Shown: positions 8,523-17,242 of the stretch, one piece after another | Layout of the letters: every line of letters starts with the position of its first letter | Position numbering within the stretch: the stretch's first letter is position 1 | Source: Radiobacillus kanasensis | GTDB lineage: Bacteria; Bacillota; Bacilli; Bacillales; Amphibacillaceae | DNA: 64,000 bases | Reading direction: 5' to 3' | NCBI RefSeq assembly: GCF_021049245.1 | Contig: NZ_CP088020.1 | Span: 1,556,001-1,620,000, forward strand | Position numbers and translations under genes: made by a program | Notes under the pieces: model-generated | The model's database searches: none | What the model saw: only the letters and a program-made list of their open reading frames with translations | What the model was told of the DNA's origin: nothing

Positions 8523-9458
8523 ATGGATAAGGTGGAAGTTTCTTCTACGCAAGTAATTAGTCAAACAGATAATCAAAAGGAATCTACCTTATGGGAAGAT
8601 TTTATGGCTCTTATAAAAGTAGGGATTATTAACTCCAATCTCATGACAGCTTTTGCAGGATTTTGGATTGCCCTCTTTTACAATAATGCTTCTTTTGCCG
8701 ATTATTGGGTAACCTTTTTATTAACGATGATTGGTACAGGAATGGTTATTGCTGGTGGTTGTATTATAAACAACTATTACGATCGGGATATCGATCATAT
8801 CATGCAAAGAACCAAAGCTAGACCAACGGTTACAGGCACGATTCCACTCAAGGTAATTTTAGGCTTAGGAATTGGTATATCTGTTTTGGGTATCATTCTT
8901 CTTAGCTTCACAACTGTACAAGCAGCTTTATTTGGTGCATTTGGTTGGTTTGCTTACGTTGTACTTTATACGATGTGGTCGAAACGTAGATACACCATTA
9001 ACACAGCAATAGGAAGCTTGTCTGGTGCAGTTCCTCCTTTAATAGGGTGGGCCGCTGTGGATCCTAATCTCCATGTGGCAGCAATTATTATTTTTGTCAT
9101 TATGTTTATCTGGCAGACCCCTCATTTCCTAGCACTTGCTATGAAGAAGTGTAAAGAATATAAGGCTGCAGGAATACCAATGCTACCAGTGGTACATGGG
9201 TTTTCTATTACGAAACGACAAATTGTGGTTTATGTGACTTGTCTGCTTCCATTACCATATTTGTTGTTCTCACTAGGAACAGTATTTCTTGTCATTGCCA
9301 CCTTGTTAAATCTAGGTTGGTTAGCTTTAGGTATAAGTGGGTTTAAGACAGGAAATGACTTAAAGTGGGCAAACAGGATGTTTGTGTACTCCTTAAGTTA
9401 CTTAACGATATTCTTTTTAACCATGATTATCGTGACAGTACCTAGTACGATCTTCTAG
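8523..9458 (+). CDS. ctaB: protoheme IX farnesyltransferase CtaB (heme O synthase)
   Basis: A 311-residue UbiA-type prenyltransferase that transfers farnesyl to heme B, giving heme O, the substrate of CtaA. The catalytic Asp-rich motif is present as NNYYDRDIDHIMQRTKARP and a second in the region MKKCKEYKAAGIPMLP. Multiple membrane helices. I start at ATG 8523, which has GGAAGGAGGG upstream, not at an earlier in-frame ATG (8481). First gene of the ctaBCDEF operon. Confidence 0.95.
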   Translation: MDKVEVSSTQVISQTDNQKESTLWEDFMALIKVGIINSNLMTAFAGFWIALFYNNASFADYWVTFLLTMIGTGMVIAGGCIINNYYDRDIDHIMQRTKARPTVTGTIPLKVILGLGIGISVLGIILLSFTTVQAALFGAFGWFAYVVLYTMWSKRRYTINTAIGSLSGAVPPLIGWAAVDPNLHVAAIIIFVIMFIWQTPHFLALAMKKCKEYKAAGIPMLPVVHGFSITKRQIVVYVTCLLPLPYLLFSLGTVFLVIATLLNLGWLALGISGFKTGNDLKWANRMFVYSLSYLTIFFLTMIIVTVPSTIF

Positions 9459-9543
9459 TTAGAAATTAGAGTAATTATTTCCATATTCTAATTTATAATA
9501 AAAAATTGAAGGATGAAGAGAAAGAAAGAGAGGTATCATTTTC

Positions 9544-10599
9544 ATGAAAGGTTGGATGGGAAAGTTCCGAGCTCTGTTTTTATTTAGCTCACTTTTACTT
9601 GTACTTTCAGGCTGTGGGAAAGAAAACCTTACCGCTTTTGTTCCAGAAGGTTATGGAGCGGAAGTATCTTTAAACCTCATTATCATTTCCTTAGTGGTTA
9701 TGGTATTTGTGATTTTAGTGGTAATGATTGTATACACCATGGTCTTAGTAAAGTTCAGACAGAAAAAGGGTAAGGAAGATTTTATTCCGAAGCAAACTGA
9801 GGGGAATAAAGCACTTGAAATCATCTGGACTGTCATTCCTATTATCCTATTGATAATAATTGCAGTCCCAACTGTAAGAGCTACTTTTGATCTAGCCGAC
9901 GAATCAAAAGCGGATGAGTCTTTGAACATTAACGTAACGGGTAACCAATATTGGTGGCACTTTAGTTACAATGATCAAGACATCCAAACTAGTCAGGACT
10001 TATATATTCCGACAGATACACGAGTATATTTGAATCTCAAGTCTAGTGATGTTATCCACTCTTTCTGGGTGCCATCTATCTCAGGTAAGATGGACGCAAA
10101 TCCAGAGAATGAAAATACGATGTATATTGAAGCCTATGAAGAAGGCGTTTACTATGGTAAATGTGCTGAGCTTTGTGGACCTTCACACTCTTTAATGGAC
10201 TTTAAAGTAATTGCTGTAAGTCCAGAAGAGTTTGAACAATGGAAGAAGGACATGAAGAGTGTTGATCCGGAAGCACAACCAGAAACAGCTAGTGCTCAAG
10301 AAGGACAAAAGCTTTTCCAAGAAAATAGCTGTATAGGTTGTCACGCTATTGGTTCTTCACCTGCAGCAGTTGGACCTAATCTAACTAACTTCGGGGATAG
10401 AACAAAAGTTGCTGGTGTATTAGAACATGACAAAGAAACTATCGTGAATTGGTTGTTAAATCCGGATGAATTAAAGCCAGGAAATAAAATGGCTGGAAAC
10501 TATCCTGAGTTGACAGAAGAGGAAGCAGGCAAAATTGCGGACTACTTACTTCAATTACAACCATCGGAAATTACACCAGAAAGTGCTGGCAATGAATAA
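9544..10599 (+). CDS. ctaC: cytochrome c oxidase subunit II with fused cytochrome c (caa3 type)
   Basis: A 351-residue lipoprotein. Signal with lipobox LSGC (Cys 24), two membrane helices (about 40-65 and 95-115), then the CuA cupredoxin domain with CAELC and the His/Met ligands (Cys 207 region, GPSHSLMDF) and a C-terminal cytochrome c domain with heme motif CIGCH at residues 263-267 and an axial Met in GNKMAG near 316. The fusion marks a caa3-type oxidase that takes electrons from cytochrome c. The start follows a GAAAGAGAGG site. Confidence 0.96.
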   Translation: MKGWMGKFRALFLFSSLLLVLSGCGKENLTAFVPEGYGAEVSLNLIIISLVVMVFVILVVMIVYTMVLVKFRQKKGKEDFIPKQTEGNKALEIIWTVIPIILLIIIAVPTVRATFDLADESKADESLNINVTGNQYWWHFSYNDQDIQTSQDLYIPTDTRVYLNLKSSDVIHSFWVPSISGKMDANPENENTMYIEAYEEGVYYGKCAELCGPSHSLMDFKVIAVSPEEFEQWKKDMKSVDPEAQPETASAQEGQKLFQENSCIGCHAIGSSPAAVGPNLTNFGDRTKVAGVLEHDKETIVNWLLNPDELKPGNKMAGNYPELTEEEAGKIADYLLQLQPSEITPESAGNE

Positions 10600-10639
10600 A
10601 AATAACGGGATGGATCAGGTTTAAGGGAGGTTTATAAGC

Positions 10640-12493
10640 GTGAGTACAGCAGTTACACACAAGCAAGGCTTTGGCGCTTTCTTGTGGGATTACTTAACCA
10701 CAGTGGACCATAAAAAAATTGCACATTTATATTTGATCGCTGGTGGTTTCTTTTTCCTAGTTGGCGGACTGGAAGCTATGGCGATTCGTATTCAGCTAAT
10801 AAAACCAGCAAATGATTTTGTTAGCGCAGGATTTTATAATGAGATTTTAACAATGCACGGAACAACGATGATATTCCTTGCAGCAATGCCAATTCTTTTT
10901 GGATTTATGAACGCAGTCGTTCCTTTACAAATAGGGGCGCGAGATGTTGCGTTTCCATTTTTAAACTCTTTAGGTTTTTGGTTGTTTTTATTTGGTGGAT
11001 TAATGCTAAATGCAAGTTGGTTCCTAGGTGGTGCCCCAGATGCAGGTTGGACAGCATATGCACCACTTTCCACGACCTCACCAGGGCATGGCGTAGATTT
11101 CTACATACTTGGTCTACAGATTTCTGGTGCGGGTACTTTAATGGGTGGAATAAACTTTTTAGTTACTATCATTAACATGCGTGCGCCAGGTATGACTTAC
11201 ATGCGTATGCCACTATTCACTTGGACCATATTTGTAACGAGTGTATTGATCATATTTGCATTCCCTGCTTTAACTGTAGGATTATTTTTATTAATGTTCG
11301 ACCGTATGTTTGGATCTGGTTTCTTTGATCCAGCAATGGGTGGTAACTCCATTATTTGGGAGCATTTATTCTGGATTTTTGGACACCCTGAAGTATATAT
11401 TTTGGTATTACCTGTTTTCGGTGTATTTAGTGAAGTTATTTCTACCTTTTCGAAAAAGCGTTTATTTGGATATACCGCGATGGTATTTGCTACCGTTTTA
11501 ATTGGGTTCTTAGGATTTATGGTTTGGGCTCACCACATGTTTACGGTAGGTCTTGGACCTGCAGCTAACTCTATCTTCGCGGTAGCGACAATGGCGATTG
11601 CTGTTCCAACTGGTATAAAGATTTTTAACTGGTTATTAACCCTGTGGGGCGGAAACATTACCATAAACTCTGCGATGCTTTGGTCTTTAGGTTTCTTACC
11701 TACCTTTACCATTGGGGGAACGACAGGTGTTATGTTGGCAGCAGCAGCTGCAGATTTCCAATATCATGATACTTATTTCGTAGTTGCACACTTCCACTAT
11801 GTTATTGTCGGTGGAGTTGTATTTGGTATATTCGCTGCCCTTCATTATTGGTGGCCAAAAATGTTTGGTAAAATTTTAAATGAGAAGCTAGGAAAACTTA
11901 CATTCTGGTTATTTTTCATTGGTTTCCATTTAACGTTCTTTATTCAACATTTCCTTGGATTAATGGGTATGCCGCGTCGTTATTGGGTATTCTTACCAGA
12001 TCAAGGCTTAGATACAGGTAACTTAATTAGTACAATTGGTGCGTTCTTCATGGCACTTGGTACAATTGTGTTCCTTATCAATGTCATCACAACTTCCTTG
12101 AAAAAACAGGAGGTCGCAGGAGATCCGTGGGATGGCCGTACACTAGAGTGGACTATTCCGTCTCCTCCAGAGCATTACAACTTTAAACAACTTCCACTTG
12201 TTCGTGGGTTAGATCCTTTATGGGTCGAAAAGACGGAAGGGCGTAAAGAAATGACACCAGCAGAACCATTAGGTGATATTCATATGCCTAATAACTCGAT
12301 TTTGCCTTTTGTCATGTCACTTGGATTCTTTATTGCCGGATTTGGCTTTATTTATCAAGTAGATGACATAAGTTGGTTATCATTAGTATTTGTGGGTATG
12401 GGAATTGCATTAGGTACTATGTTCGTACGTTCTGTGAAGGATGATCTAGGACACCATATCCATAAAGAAGATCTTGAAAAGGGGGCTAAATAA
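10640..12493 (+). CDS. ctaD: cytochrome c oxidase subunit I CtaD
   Basis: A 617-residue heme-copper oxidase subunit with at least twelve membrane helices, holding heme a and the heme a3-CuB centre. The HPEVYILVLP motif contains the cross-linked His-Tyr; WAHHMFTVG gives two CuB histidines and VVAHFHYVIVGG the heme ligands; HGTTMIF holds the first heme a His. The start is GTG at 10640 with AAGGGAGG upstream. The stop TAA overlaps the start ATG of ctaE by one base, so the two are probably translationally coupled. Confidence 0.97.
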   Translation: MSTAVTHKQGFGAFLWDYLTTVDHKKIAHLYLIAGGFFFLVGGLEAMAIRIQLIKPANDFVSAGFYNEILTMHGTTMIFLAAMPILFGFMNAVVPLQIGARDVAFPFLNSLGFWLFLFGGLMLNASWFLGGAPDAGWTAYAPLSTTSPGHGVDFYILGLQISGAGTLMGGINFLVTIINMRAPGMTYMRMPLFTWTIFVTSVLIIFAFPALTVGLFLLMFDRMFGSGFFDPAMGGNSIIWEHLFWIFGHPEVYILVLPVFGVFSEVISTFSKKRLFGYTAMVFATVLIGFLGFMVWAHHMFTVGLGPAANSIFAVATMAIAVPTGIKIFNWLLTLWGGNITINSAMLWSLGFLPTFTIGGTTGVMLAAAAADFQYHDTYFVVAHFHYVIVGGVVFGIFAALHYWWPKMFGKILNEKLGKLTFWLFFIGFHLTFFIQHFLGLMGMPRRYWVFLPDQGLDTGNLISTIGAFFMALGTIVFLINVITTSLKKQEVAGDPWDGRTLEWTIPSPPEHYNFKQLPLVRGLDPLWVEKTEGRKEMTPAEPLGDIHMPNNSILPFVMSLGFFIAGFGFIYQVDDISWLSLVFVGMGIALGTMFVRSVKDDLGHHIHKEDLEKGAK

Positions 12494-13116
12494 TGAGTCA
12501 TGATCACTCTTTAAACCCTGAAGTCATGCCAGAAAGTCCTGAAAAAGCCACCCTTGAAGGTAAAAATAAGTTTCTAGGATTTTGGTTCTTCCTTGGCGGA
12601 GAAACAGTATTGTTTGCAAGTCTTTTCGGTACTTATTTGGCATTAAAAGGTTCAACAGGTAGTGGACCGACTGCTGAAGAACTATTCGGATTAGAATTAG
12701 TATTCATCATGACGATGTTGCTTCTTACAAGCTCACTTACTAGTGTGTACGCTATGTACCACATGAAAAACAATGATTTTGGTAAAATGCAACTATGGTT
12801 AGGAATTACAGTTCTATTAGGGCTAAGTTTCCTTGGTTGTGAGATTTATGAGTTTTATCACTACATTCATGGAGAACACTTTACATTCCGTTCTTCCGCA
12901 TTTGGTTCTGCGTTCTATACATTAGTTGGATTTCACGGTGGACACGTTGCATTCGGTTTATTGTGGATTATTACACTAATGGCTCGAAATGCAAAAAGAG
13001 GACTGAATCTTTACAACGCACCAAAGTTTTATATTGCTAGTCTTTACTGGCACTTTATAGACGTGGTATGGGTATTCATCTTTACAGTTGTTTACCTAAT
13101 AGGAAAGGTGGGTTAA
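12493..13116 (+). CDS. ctaE: cytochrome c oxidase subunit III CtaE
   Basis: A 207-residue subunit III with five predicted membrane helices, the short Bacillus type. Signature segments are FWFFLGGETVLFASLF and the FHGGHVAFGLLW helix followed by YWHFIDVVWVFIF. It stabilises subunit I and the proton pathway. Overlaps ctaD by one base and is followed three bases later by ctaF, consistent with one operon. Confidence 0.95.
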   Translation: MSHDHSLNPEVMPESPEKATLEGKNKFLGFWFFLGGETVLFASLFGTYLALKGSTGSGPTAEELFGLELVFIMTMLLLTSSLTSVYAMYHMKNNDFGKMQLWLGITVLLGLSFLGCEIYEFYHYIHGEHFTFRSSAFGSAFYTLVGFHGGHVAFGLLWIITLMARNAKRGLNLYNAPKFYIASLYWHFIDVVWVFIFTVVYLIGKVG

Positions 13117-13119
13117 TCA

Positions 13120-13437
13120 ATGTCTGAAAACACCAATTCTACGGCTCTTAACTACCGCAAAAAACAGCGGAAGGAAGAGATGAAACAACAAGTGATCACG
13201 TTTGTACTCATGATTGCCTTTACGATTGTAGCATTTGGTATGGTAATGGCTGAGCTAAGTAAATATTTTGTTATTCCAATTTTAATAGTACTTGCTATTG
13301 TGCAAGTTGGATTTCAACTTTATTACTTTATGCACATGAGTCATAAAGGACACGAGATGCCTGCTTTGATGATTTATGGCGGAATGGCTGTCGCCTTTTT
13401 AACAGTTCTTACTTTAACTGTTATTGTTTGGTGGTAG
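13120..13437 (+). CDS. ctaF: cytochrome c oxidase subunit IV CtaF
   Basis: A 105-residue small subunit with three membrane helices (about residues 24-44, 48-68 and 80-103), preceded by a charged cytoplasmic N-terminus. The family pattern QLYYFMHMSHKGHE is present. Last gene of ctaBCDEF; a strong terminator follows immediately. Confidence 0.93.
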   Translation: MSENTNSTALNYRKKQRKEEMKQQVITFVLMIAFTIVAFGMVMAELSKYFVIPILIVLAIVQVGFQLYYFMHMSHKGHEMPALMIYGGMAVAFLTVLTLTVIVWW

Positions 13438-13443
13438 GATATT

Positions 13444-13471
13444 AAAAGGCCGGGAGGAATCCCGGCCTTTT
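13444..13471 (+). terminator. terminator of the ctaBCDEF operon
   Basis: AAAAGGCCGGGA / TCCCGGCCTTTT, a 12-bp perfect stem with a four-base loop. Confidence 0.9.
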
Positions 13472-13576
13472 ACAATTTTTAGATTGTTGAGGAATTGTCA
13501 TATATTCATTCGGTTTTCGCTATGGTTTACGGTATAATAGAACAGATAACTACTAGTATAACTGGAGTGAAAGATT

Positions 13577-14476
13577 ATGTGGTTAGAATTACAGATCTTC
13601 GGATTTCGAGCTTTATGGAGTCCTTATTATATGCTATTCATTGTTGGACTAGCTATTAGCTATTACTTACTTACTTCGGTTTATTACCGTCGTTTTACAT
13701 CCGATGGAAACGTACCTACTAGTAAACAACAGCTATCCTTCTATACAGGCTTGCTATTGTTATATGTGGTCAAAGGGTCTCCAATTGATCTCATCTCACA
13801 TATTATGTTCACCGCCCACATGGTACAAATGGCTTTGTACTATCTTGTATTCCCGATTCTTGTGATAAGAGGAATTCCACAGTGGGTTTGGAGACGAATT
13901 TTTGAGACGCCTGTTCTCTCGCCCGTATTGCGCATATTAACGAAACCCCTTATTGCATTGTTACTGTTTAATGGCTTGTTTTCTTTATATCATATTCCAA
14001 GTATCTTTGATTTCACGAAGGCGAGCCCAGAAGCACATGCCATTATTACAACGGTTATCCTAGTAACGGCTTTCTTCATGTGGTGGCCAATGTTTACTCC
14101 ATTGAAGGAAATGAAGACGATGTCTCCGGTATTGAGTATTGGCTATATTTTTGCTAATGGGGTATTAATTACACCAGCATGTGGATTAATCATCTTTTCG
14201 GACGTATCCCTCTACGCAACATACCATAGTGTCGGAGGCTGGATACAGGCGCTATCCCTTTGTGTGCCAACGGATGTCTTATCTGGTATATCATTAACTG
14301 GGCCGGAAATGTTTTCTCCTCTTCCTGTTTTGGAGGATCAGCAACTTGGTGGAATTTTGATGAAAATTACGCAAGAGATTGTTTATGGGTACGTACTTGC
14401 AAGAGTATTCTTCGGATGGTTCCGTAAAGAAAGTCAAAAAATTGATCCTATTCCTTCAACAAACGAAGGATATTAA
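13577..14476 (+). CDS. ctaG: cytochrome c oxidase assembly factor CtaG
   Basis: A 299-residue membrane protein of the Caa3_CtaG family (not the Cox11 type), with about seven helices. The HMVQMALYYLVFP and FMWWPMFTP segments carry conserved His and Trp residues typical of the family. In Bacillus subtilis CtaG is needed to form active caa3 oxidase, likely by delivering CuB. It lies after the cta terminator and probably has its own promoter in the 13472-13576 gap (a TATAAT-like GTATAATAG occurs near 13531). Confidence 0.92.
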   Translation: MWLELQIFGFRALWSPYYMLFIVGLAISYYLLTSVYYRRFTSDGNVPTSKQQLSFYTGLLLLYVVKGSPIDLISHIMFTAHMVQMALYYLVFPILVIRGIPQWVWRRIFETPVLSPVLRILTKPLIALLLFNGLFSLYHIPSIFDFTKASPEAHAIITTVILVTAFFMWWPMFTPLKEMKTMSPVLSIGYIFANGVLITPACGLIIFSDVSLYATYHSVGGWIQALSLCVPTDVLSGISLTGPEMFSPLPVLEDQQLGGILMKITQEIVYGYVLARVFFGWFRKESQKIDPIPSTNEGY

Positions 14477-14509
14477 GGAAATGGTCTGGTATGAAAGGAA
14501 AATGAGGAC

Positions 14510-14965
14510 ATGCATATTTTACCAACTATAAGTACATTTTTTATCGTCTTAAGTGCTGTACTAGTTGCGATTGGTTGGGTGCTAGTGGCCAATCACAAAT
14601 ATAAGCAGCACAAAAAAGTGATGATTGCAGGTGCAGTTAGTGCCCTAATATTTTTCCTGATCTATGCATCTAGAACGATTTTCGTTGGAAATACGAGCTT
14701 CGGTGGTCCGGATGATATTAAAATTTACTATACCATCTTTCTAATTTTTCATATTATCCTTGCTACTACGGGAGCAGTATTCGGAATTGTTACACTGACG
14801 CTCGCTTTTAAGCGGAAAATTGCCAAGCACCGAAAAATCGGACCAGTGACGAGTGTTATTTGGTTTTTTACTGCAATTACAGGCTTAGCTGTTTATTTAT
14901 TACTATACGTTTTCTTTGATGGTGGAGAAACAACAAGTTTAATTAAGGCAATATTAGGTTACTAA
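14510..14965 (+). CDS. ctaM: DUF420 membrane protein, oxidase assembly factor CtaM
   Basis: A 151-residue protein of DUF420 with four to five membrane helices and His residues in the HKYKQHKKVM, IFHIILA and KHRKIGP segments. Family member CtaM of Staphylococcus aureus is required for assembly of the aa3 oxidase, and the position next to ctaG supports the same role here. It follows ctaG closely with GAAAGGAAAATGAGG upstream, so the two are likely one transcript. Confidence 0.87.
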   Translation: MHILPTISTFFIVLSAVLVAIGWVLVANHKYKQHKKVMIAGAVSALIFFLIYASRTIFVGNTSFGGPDDIKIYYTIFLIFHIILATTGAVFGIVTLTLAFKRKIAKHRKIGPVTSVIWFFTAITGLAVYLLLYVFFDGGETTSLIKAILGY

Positions 14966-14972
14966 TATTAGT

Positions 14973-15008
14973 AGAAGTTATTTTCATGTGAAAATAACTT
15001 CTTTTTTT
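14973..15008 (+). terminator. terminator of ctaG-ctaM
   Basis: AGAAGTTATTTTCA / TGAAAATAACTTCT stem followed by seven T. Confidence 0.9.
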
Positions 15009-15070
15009 ATCTTTACAAAATATCAGTAACTGCCTAACATTACATGTAAAGGGGAAGGAGGGGAAGGTTT

Positions 15071-15580
15071 GTGAAGATTGTAAGTCCTCGGTTAACACTA
15101 GAAGCTATTACATTAGAAAGCGGCAAAATATTGATGACTAATCGAATTGCTTACTTCTTGAAACATCAAATACCATTTGAGATGGAGTGGCCGTCCAACG
15201 GATTTAAGGCGCTGTTACCTTATTACTTAGAGAAGCTGGAGGAAGACCCGACGGAATTAGGGTTTGGCTCGTGGATTATTCTAGAAAATGCATCGGAAAA
15301 CCTGATCGGAAATATTGGCTTTAAAGGTAGAAGTGATGAACAGCCTCCCTATACTTTAGATATTGGATACGAAATATTGCCAAAATATCGAAACCAAGGT
15401 TATGCAACGGAAGCCGTTAAGTATCTGACGGAATGGGCTCTGGAACAGTCTACTGTTGAAAAAGTAACCGCCAGCTGTGACATTTCCAATACGATATCTC
15501 AACGTGTTCTTATCAACAACTCATATGAAAAATATAAACACGAACGCTCGTTTGTATCCTATCAGAAGACAAAAGGATAA
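15071..15580 (+). CDS. GNAT family N-acetyltransferase, RimJ/RimL-like
   Basis: A 169-residue acetyltransferase. The acetyl-CoA loop is visible as YRNQGYATEAV (about residues 111-121), preceded by the strand TLDIGYEILP and followed by the SCDISNTISQRVLINNSYEK segment typical of RimJ/RimL-type enzymes. Start GTG 15071 with GGAAGGAGGGGAAGG upstream. The substrate cannot be deduced. It is not part of the conserved cta-ylb order in Bacillus subtilis, so it is a local insertion together with the next gene. Confidence 0.85.
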   Translation: MKIVSPRLTLEAITLESGKILMTNRIAYFLKHQIPFEMEWPSNGFKALLPYYLEKLEEDPTELGFGSWIILENASENLIGNIGFKGRSDEQPPYTLDIGYEILPKYRNQGYATEAVKYLTEWALEQSTVEKVTASCDISNTISQRVLINNSYEKYKHERSFVSYQKTKG

Positions 15581-15612
15581 TCGGCGTTCAAATTCAGAGA
15601 GGGAGAGTGAAA

Positions 15613-16782
15613 ATGATAATTAGGGAACTAACAGCTTCGGATTATGACAAAGCAATAGATCTAGGGGAATATGCCTTTAATCGAGTCATACCAGATCAGG
15701 AACGGGAAGAGCGAAAAGTAGACATGGCAAATCATAAAGTTCTTGGTTATTGGGAAAAAGAGCAACTAGCAGCTAAATTACATATTCGTCCATTAAAAGC
15801 TTTTCTTGGTTCTACGAAAATGTCATTTGGTGGGATTGCTGGAGTGGCGACATGGCCGGAATTTAGAAGACAGGGGAAAGTAGAAGCGTTAATTAAGGAA
15901 TCCTTACTACAAATGAAACAGGAGAACCAAGTTATAAGTTTGCTTCACCCGTTTTCGATTGGTTTTTACCGACGGTTCGGTTGGGACATAACGCAATATG
16001 AGCATACCTATACTTTTAAACCAGCAGACATAGCTAAGAAAAATTTAATAGGTAGGACAGAACGAGTTTCTTTCTCTGATAAGAAAGACATTATCATGGA
16101 CCTTTATGAGCGAAAAGCAAAACAGTTTGGCTTGACACTAGTACGGACCGAATGGTGGTGGGAAAAGCGAATTTTAACAGGGGACGAACAAATTGTTTTA
16201 TATTGGGATGAGAATCAGGAGCCTGGAGGCTATCTCATTTCTTGTTTAGAGAAGGAAAAGCTAAGTGTAGAGGAAATGGTGTTTTTTTCTGAAGAAGCTT
16301 TCCACGGACTTATGCAATGGGTTCGGAACCATGATTCTATGATTGAAAGTATACAGCTGTTAGGTTGGCCGAATGAACCACTTGACTATTATTTAGAAGG
16401 CGGGAAGGTCGATTGTACTGTTCATCCCTACTTCATGACTCGAATTGTAGACCTGTTTCCATTTTTAATGAACTATCCTTTTTTTAATCCAAAGATAAGT
16501 TGTAGTATCGAGTTGGATATGGAGGATTCATATGCACCTTGGAATGAAGGGAAATGGGCGGTAGAAATAGAGGGAGGGGAAGTGGTAGCGGTTAGCCGAA
16601 GAGAGAATTCGGAGGCCACACTAACCCTTCGATTGACGATCCAAACGTTGGCTGCATGGTTGTTTGGAAGTCAACCCATTGAGTTGTTACTTCGAATGAA
16701 CCAAATTGTTGTAACGGGAAATAAAGAGGATTTGTTATCATTGGCTGTCCCACAACCACCTGCTTTTTTGGACTATTTCTAA
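15613..16782 (+). CDS. Eis-like GNAT acetyltransferase with SCP2-type C-terminal domain
   Basis: A 389-residue protein with the Eis-type layout: an N-terminal GNAT domain (GIAGVATWPEFRRQGKVEAL contains the acetyl-CoA loop, near residues 76-95), a second degenerate GNAT domain in the middle, and a C-terminal sterol-carrier-like domain. Relatives acetylate aminoglycosides, polyamines or small amines; the substrate here is unknown. I start at ATG 15613, where GAGAGGGAGAG fits as binding site; GTG 15607 would lie too close. It follows the smaller acetyltransferase by about 30 bp, so co-transcription is likely. Confidence 0.85.
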   Translation: MIIRELTASDYDKAIDLGEYAFNRVIPDQEREERKVDMANHKVLGYWEKEQLAAKLHIRPLKAFLGSTKMSFGGIAGVATWPEFRRQGKVEALIKESLLQMKQENQVISLLHPFSIGFYRRFGWDITQYEHTYTFKPADIAKKNLIGRTERVSFSDKKDIIMDLYERKAKQFGLTLVRTEWWWEKRILTGDEQIVLYWDENQEPGGYLISCLEKEKLSVEEMVFFSEEAFHGLMQWVRNHDSMIESIQLLGWPNEPLDYYLEGGKVDCTVHPYFMTRIVDLFPFLMNYPFFNPKISCSIELDMEDSYAPWNEGKWAVEIEGGEVVAVSRRENSEATLTLRLTIQTLAAWLFGSQPIELLLRMNQIVVTGNKEDLLSLAVPQPPAFLDYF

Positions 16783-16786
16783 AGCA

Positions 16787-17220
16787 AAAAGAGGCAGGGA
16801 TAAAACTATAACTTCCCAATCTAGAGGACGAACGATTACAGGAAAGGACTTAGAATATCATTTTTCAATAAATGGTTCTTCATTCATACATGATAGGAAT
16901 CGGTTTTAGGATAATCATTGTACGAGTATAGACTAGAGCCGTACCAGAAATCAGGCCATTATCTAACATAGCAGATCACATGTCCGCAACCCAAGAAGGC
17001 TGGGAGGCAAAGGACGCCTGTTCCGCTATTCGTCTGGCCGTGCTCACAGAAAGCGCAGTATTCTGCCGGAGTGTCGGCATATAACTTTACCACTTACACT
17101 TATGTCGCAGTTTATGGATTATTAGCTACAACACTTACAAGAGCATCCTAAAAGAAAAATCCGAACTGATTCGAATTCTAATGAAAGAAATTTCGAACCA
17201 TAGTTCGGATTTTTTATGGT
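16787..17220 (-). repeat. degenerate copy of the long nested repeat (copy A)
   Basis: A 430-bp gene-free stretch that is colinear, in reverse orientation, with the repeat at 30071-30851. Shared blocks include the end (AGAGGCAGGGATAAAACTAT here), the GAATGAAGAACCA block near 16875, the CTGCCGGAGTGTC block near 17070, TGTCGCAGTTTAT near 17104, and a terminator-like hairpin at 17155-17215. The inner GC-rich arms are mostly deleted. No coding region is supported. Confidence 0.6.
17155..17215. terminator. long stem terminator within repeat copy A
   Basis: AAAAATCCGAACT / AGTTCGGATTTTTT with a long interior that itself pairs (TTCGAATTC region with GAAATTTCGAA). It lies at the 3' end of the minus-strand membrane protein gene and could terminate on both strands. 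The same hairpin, inverted, occurs at 30104-30165. Confidence 0.7.
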
Positions 17221-17242
17221 TAAAACACTTTTATTCCAGCCT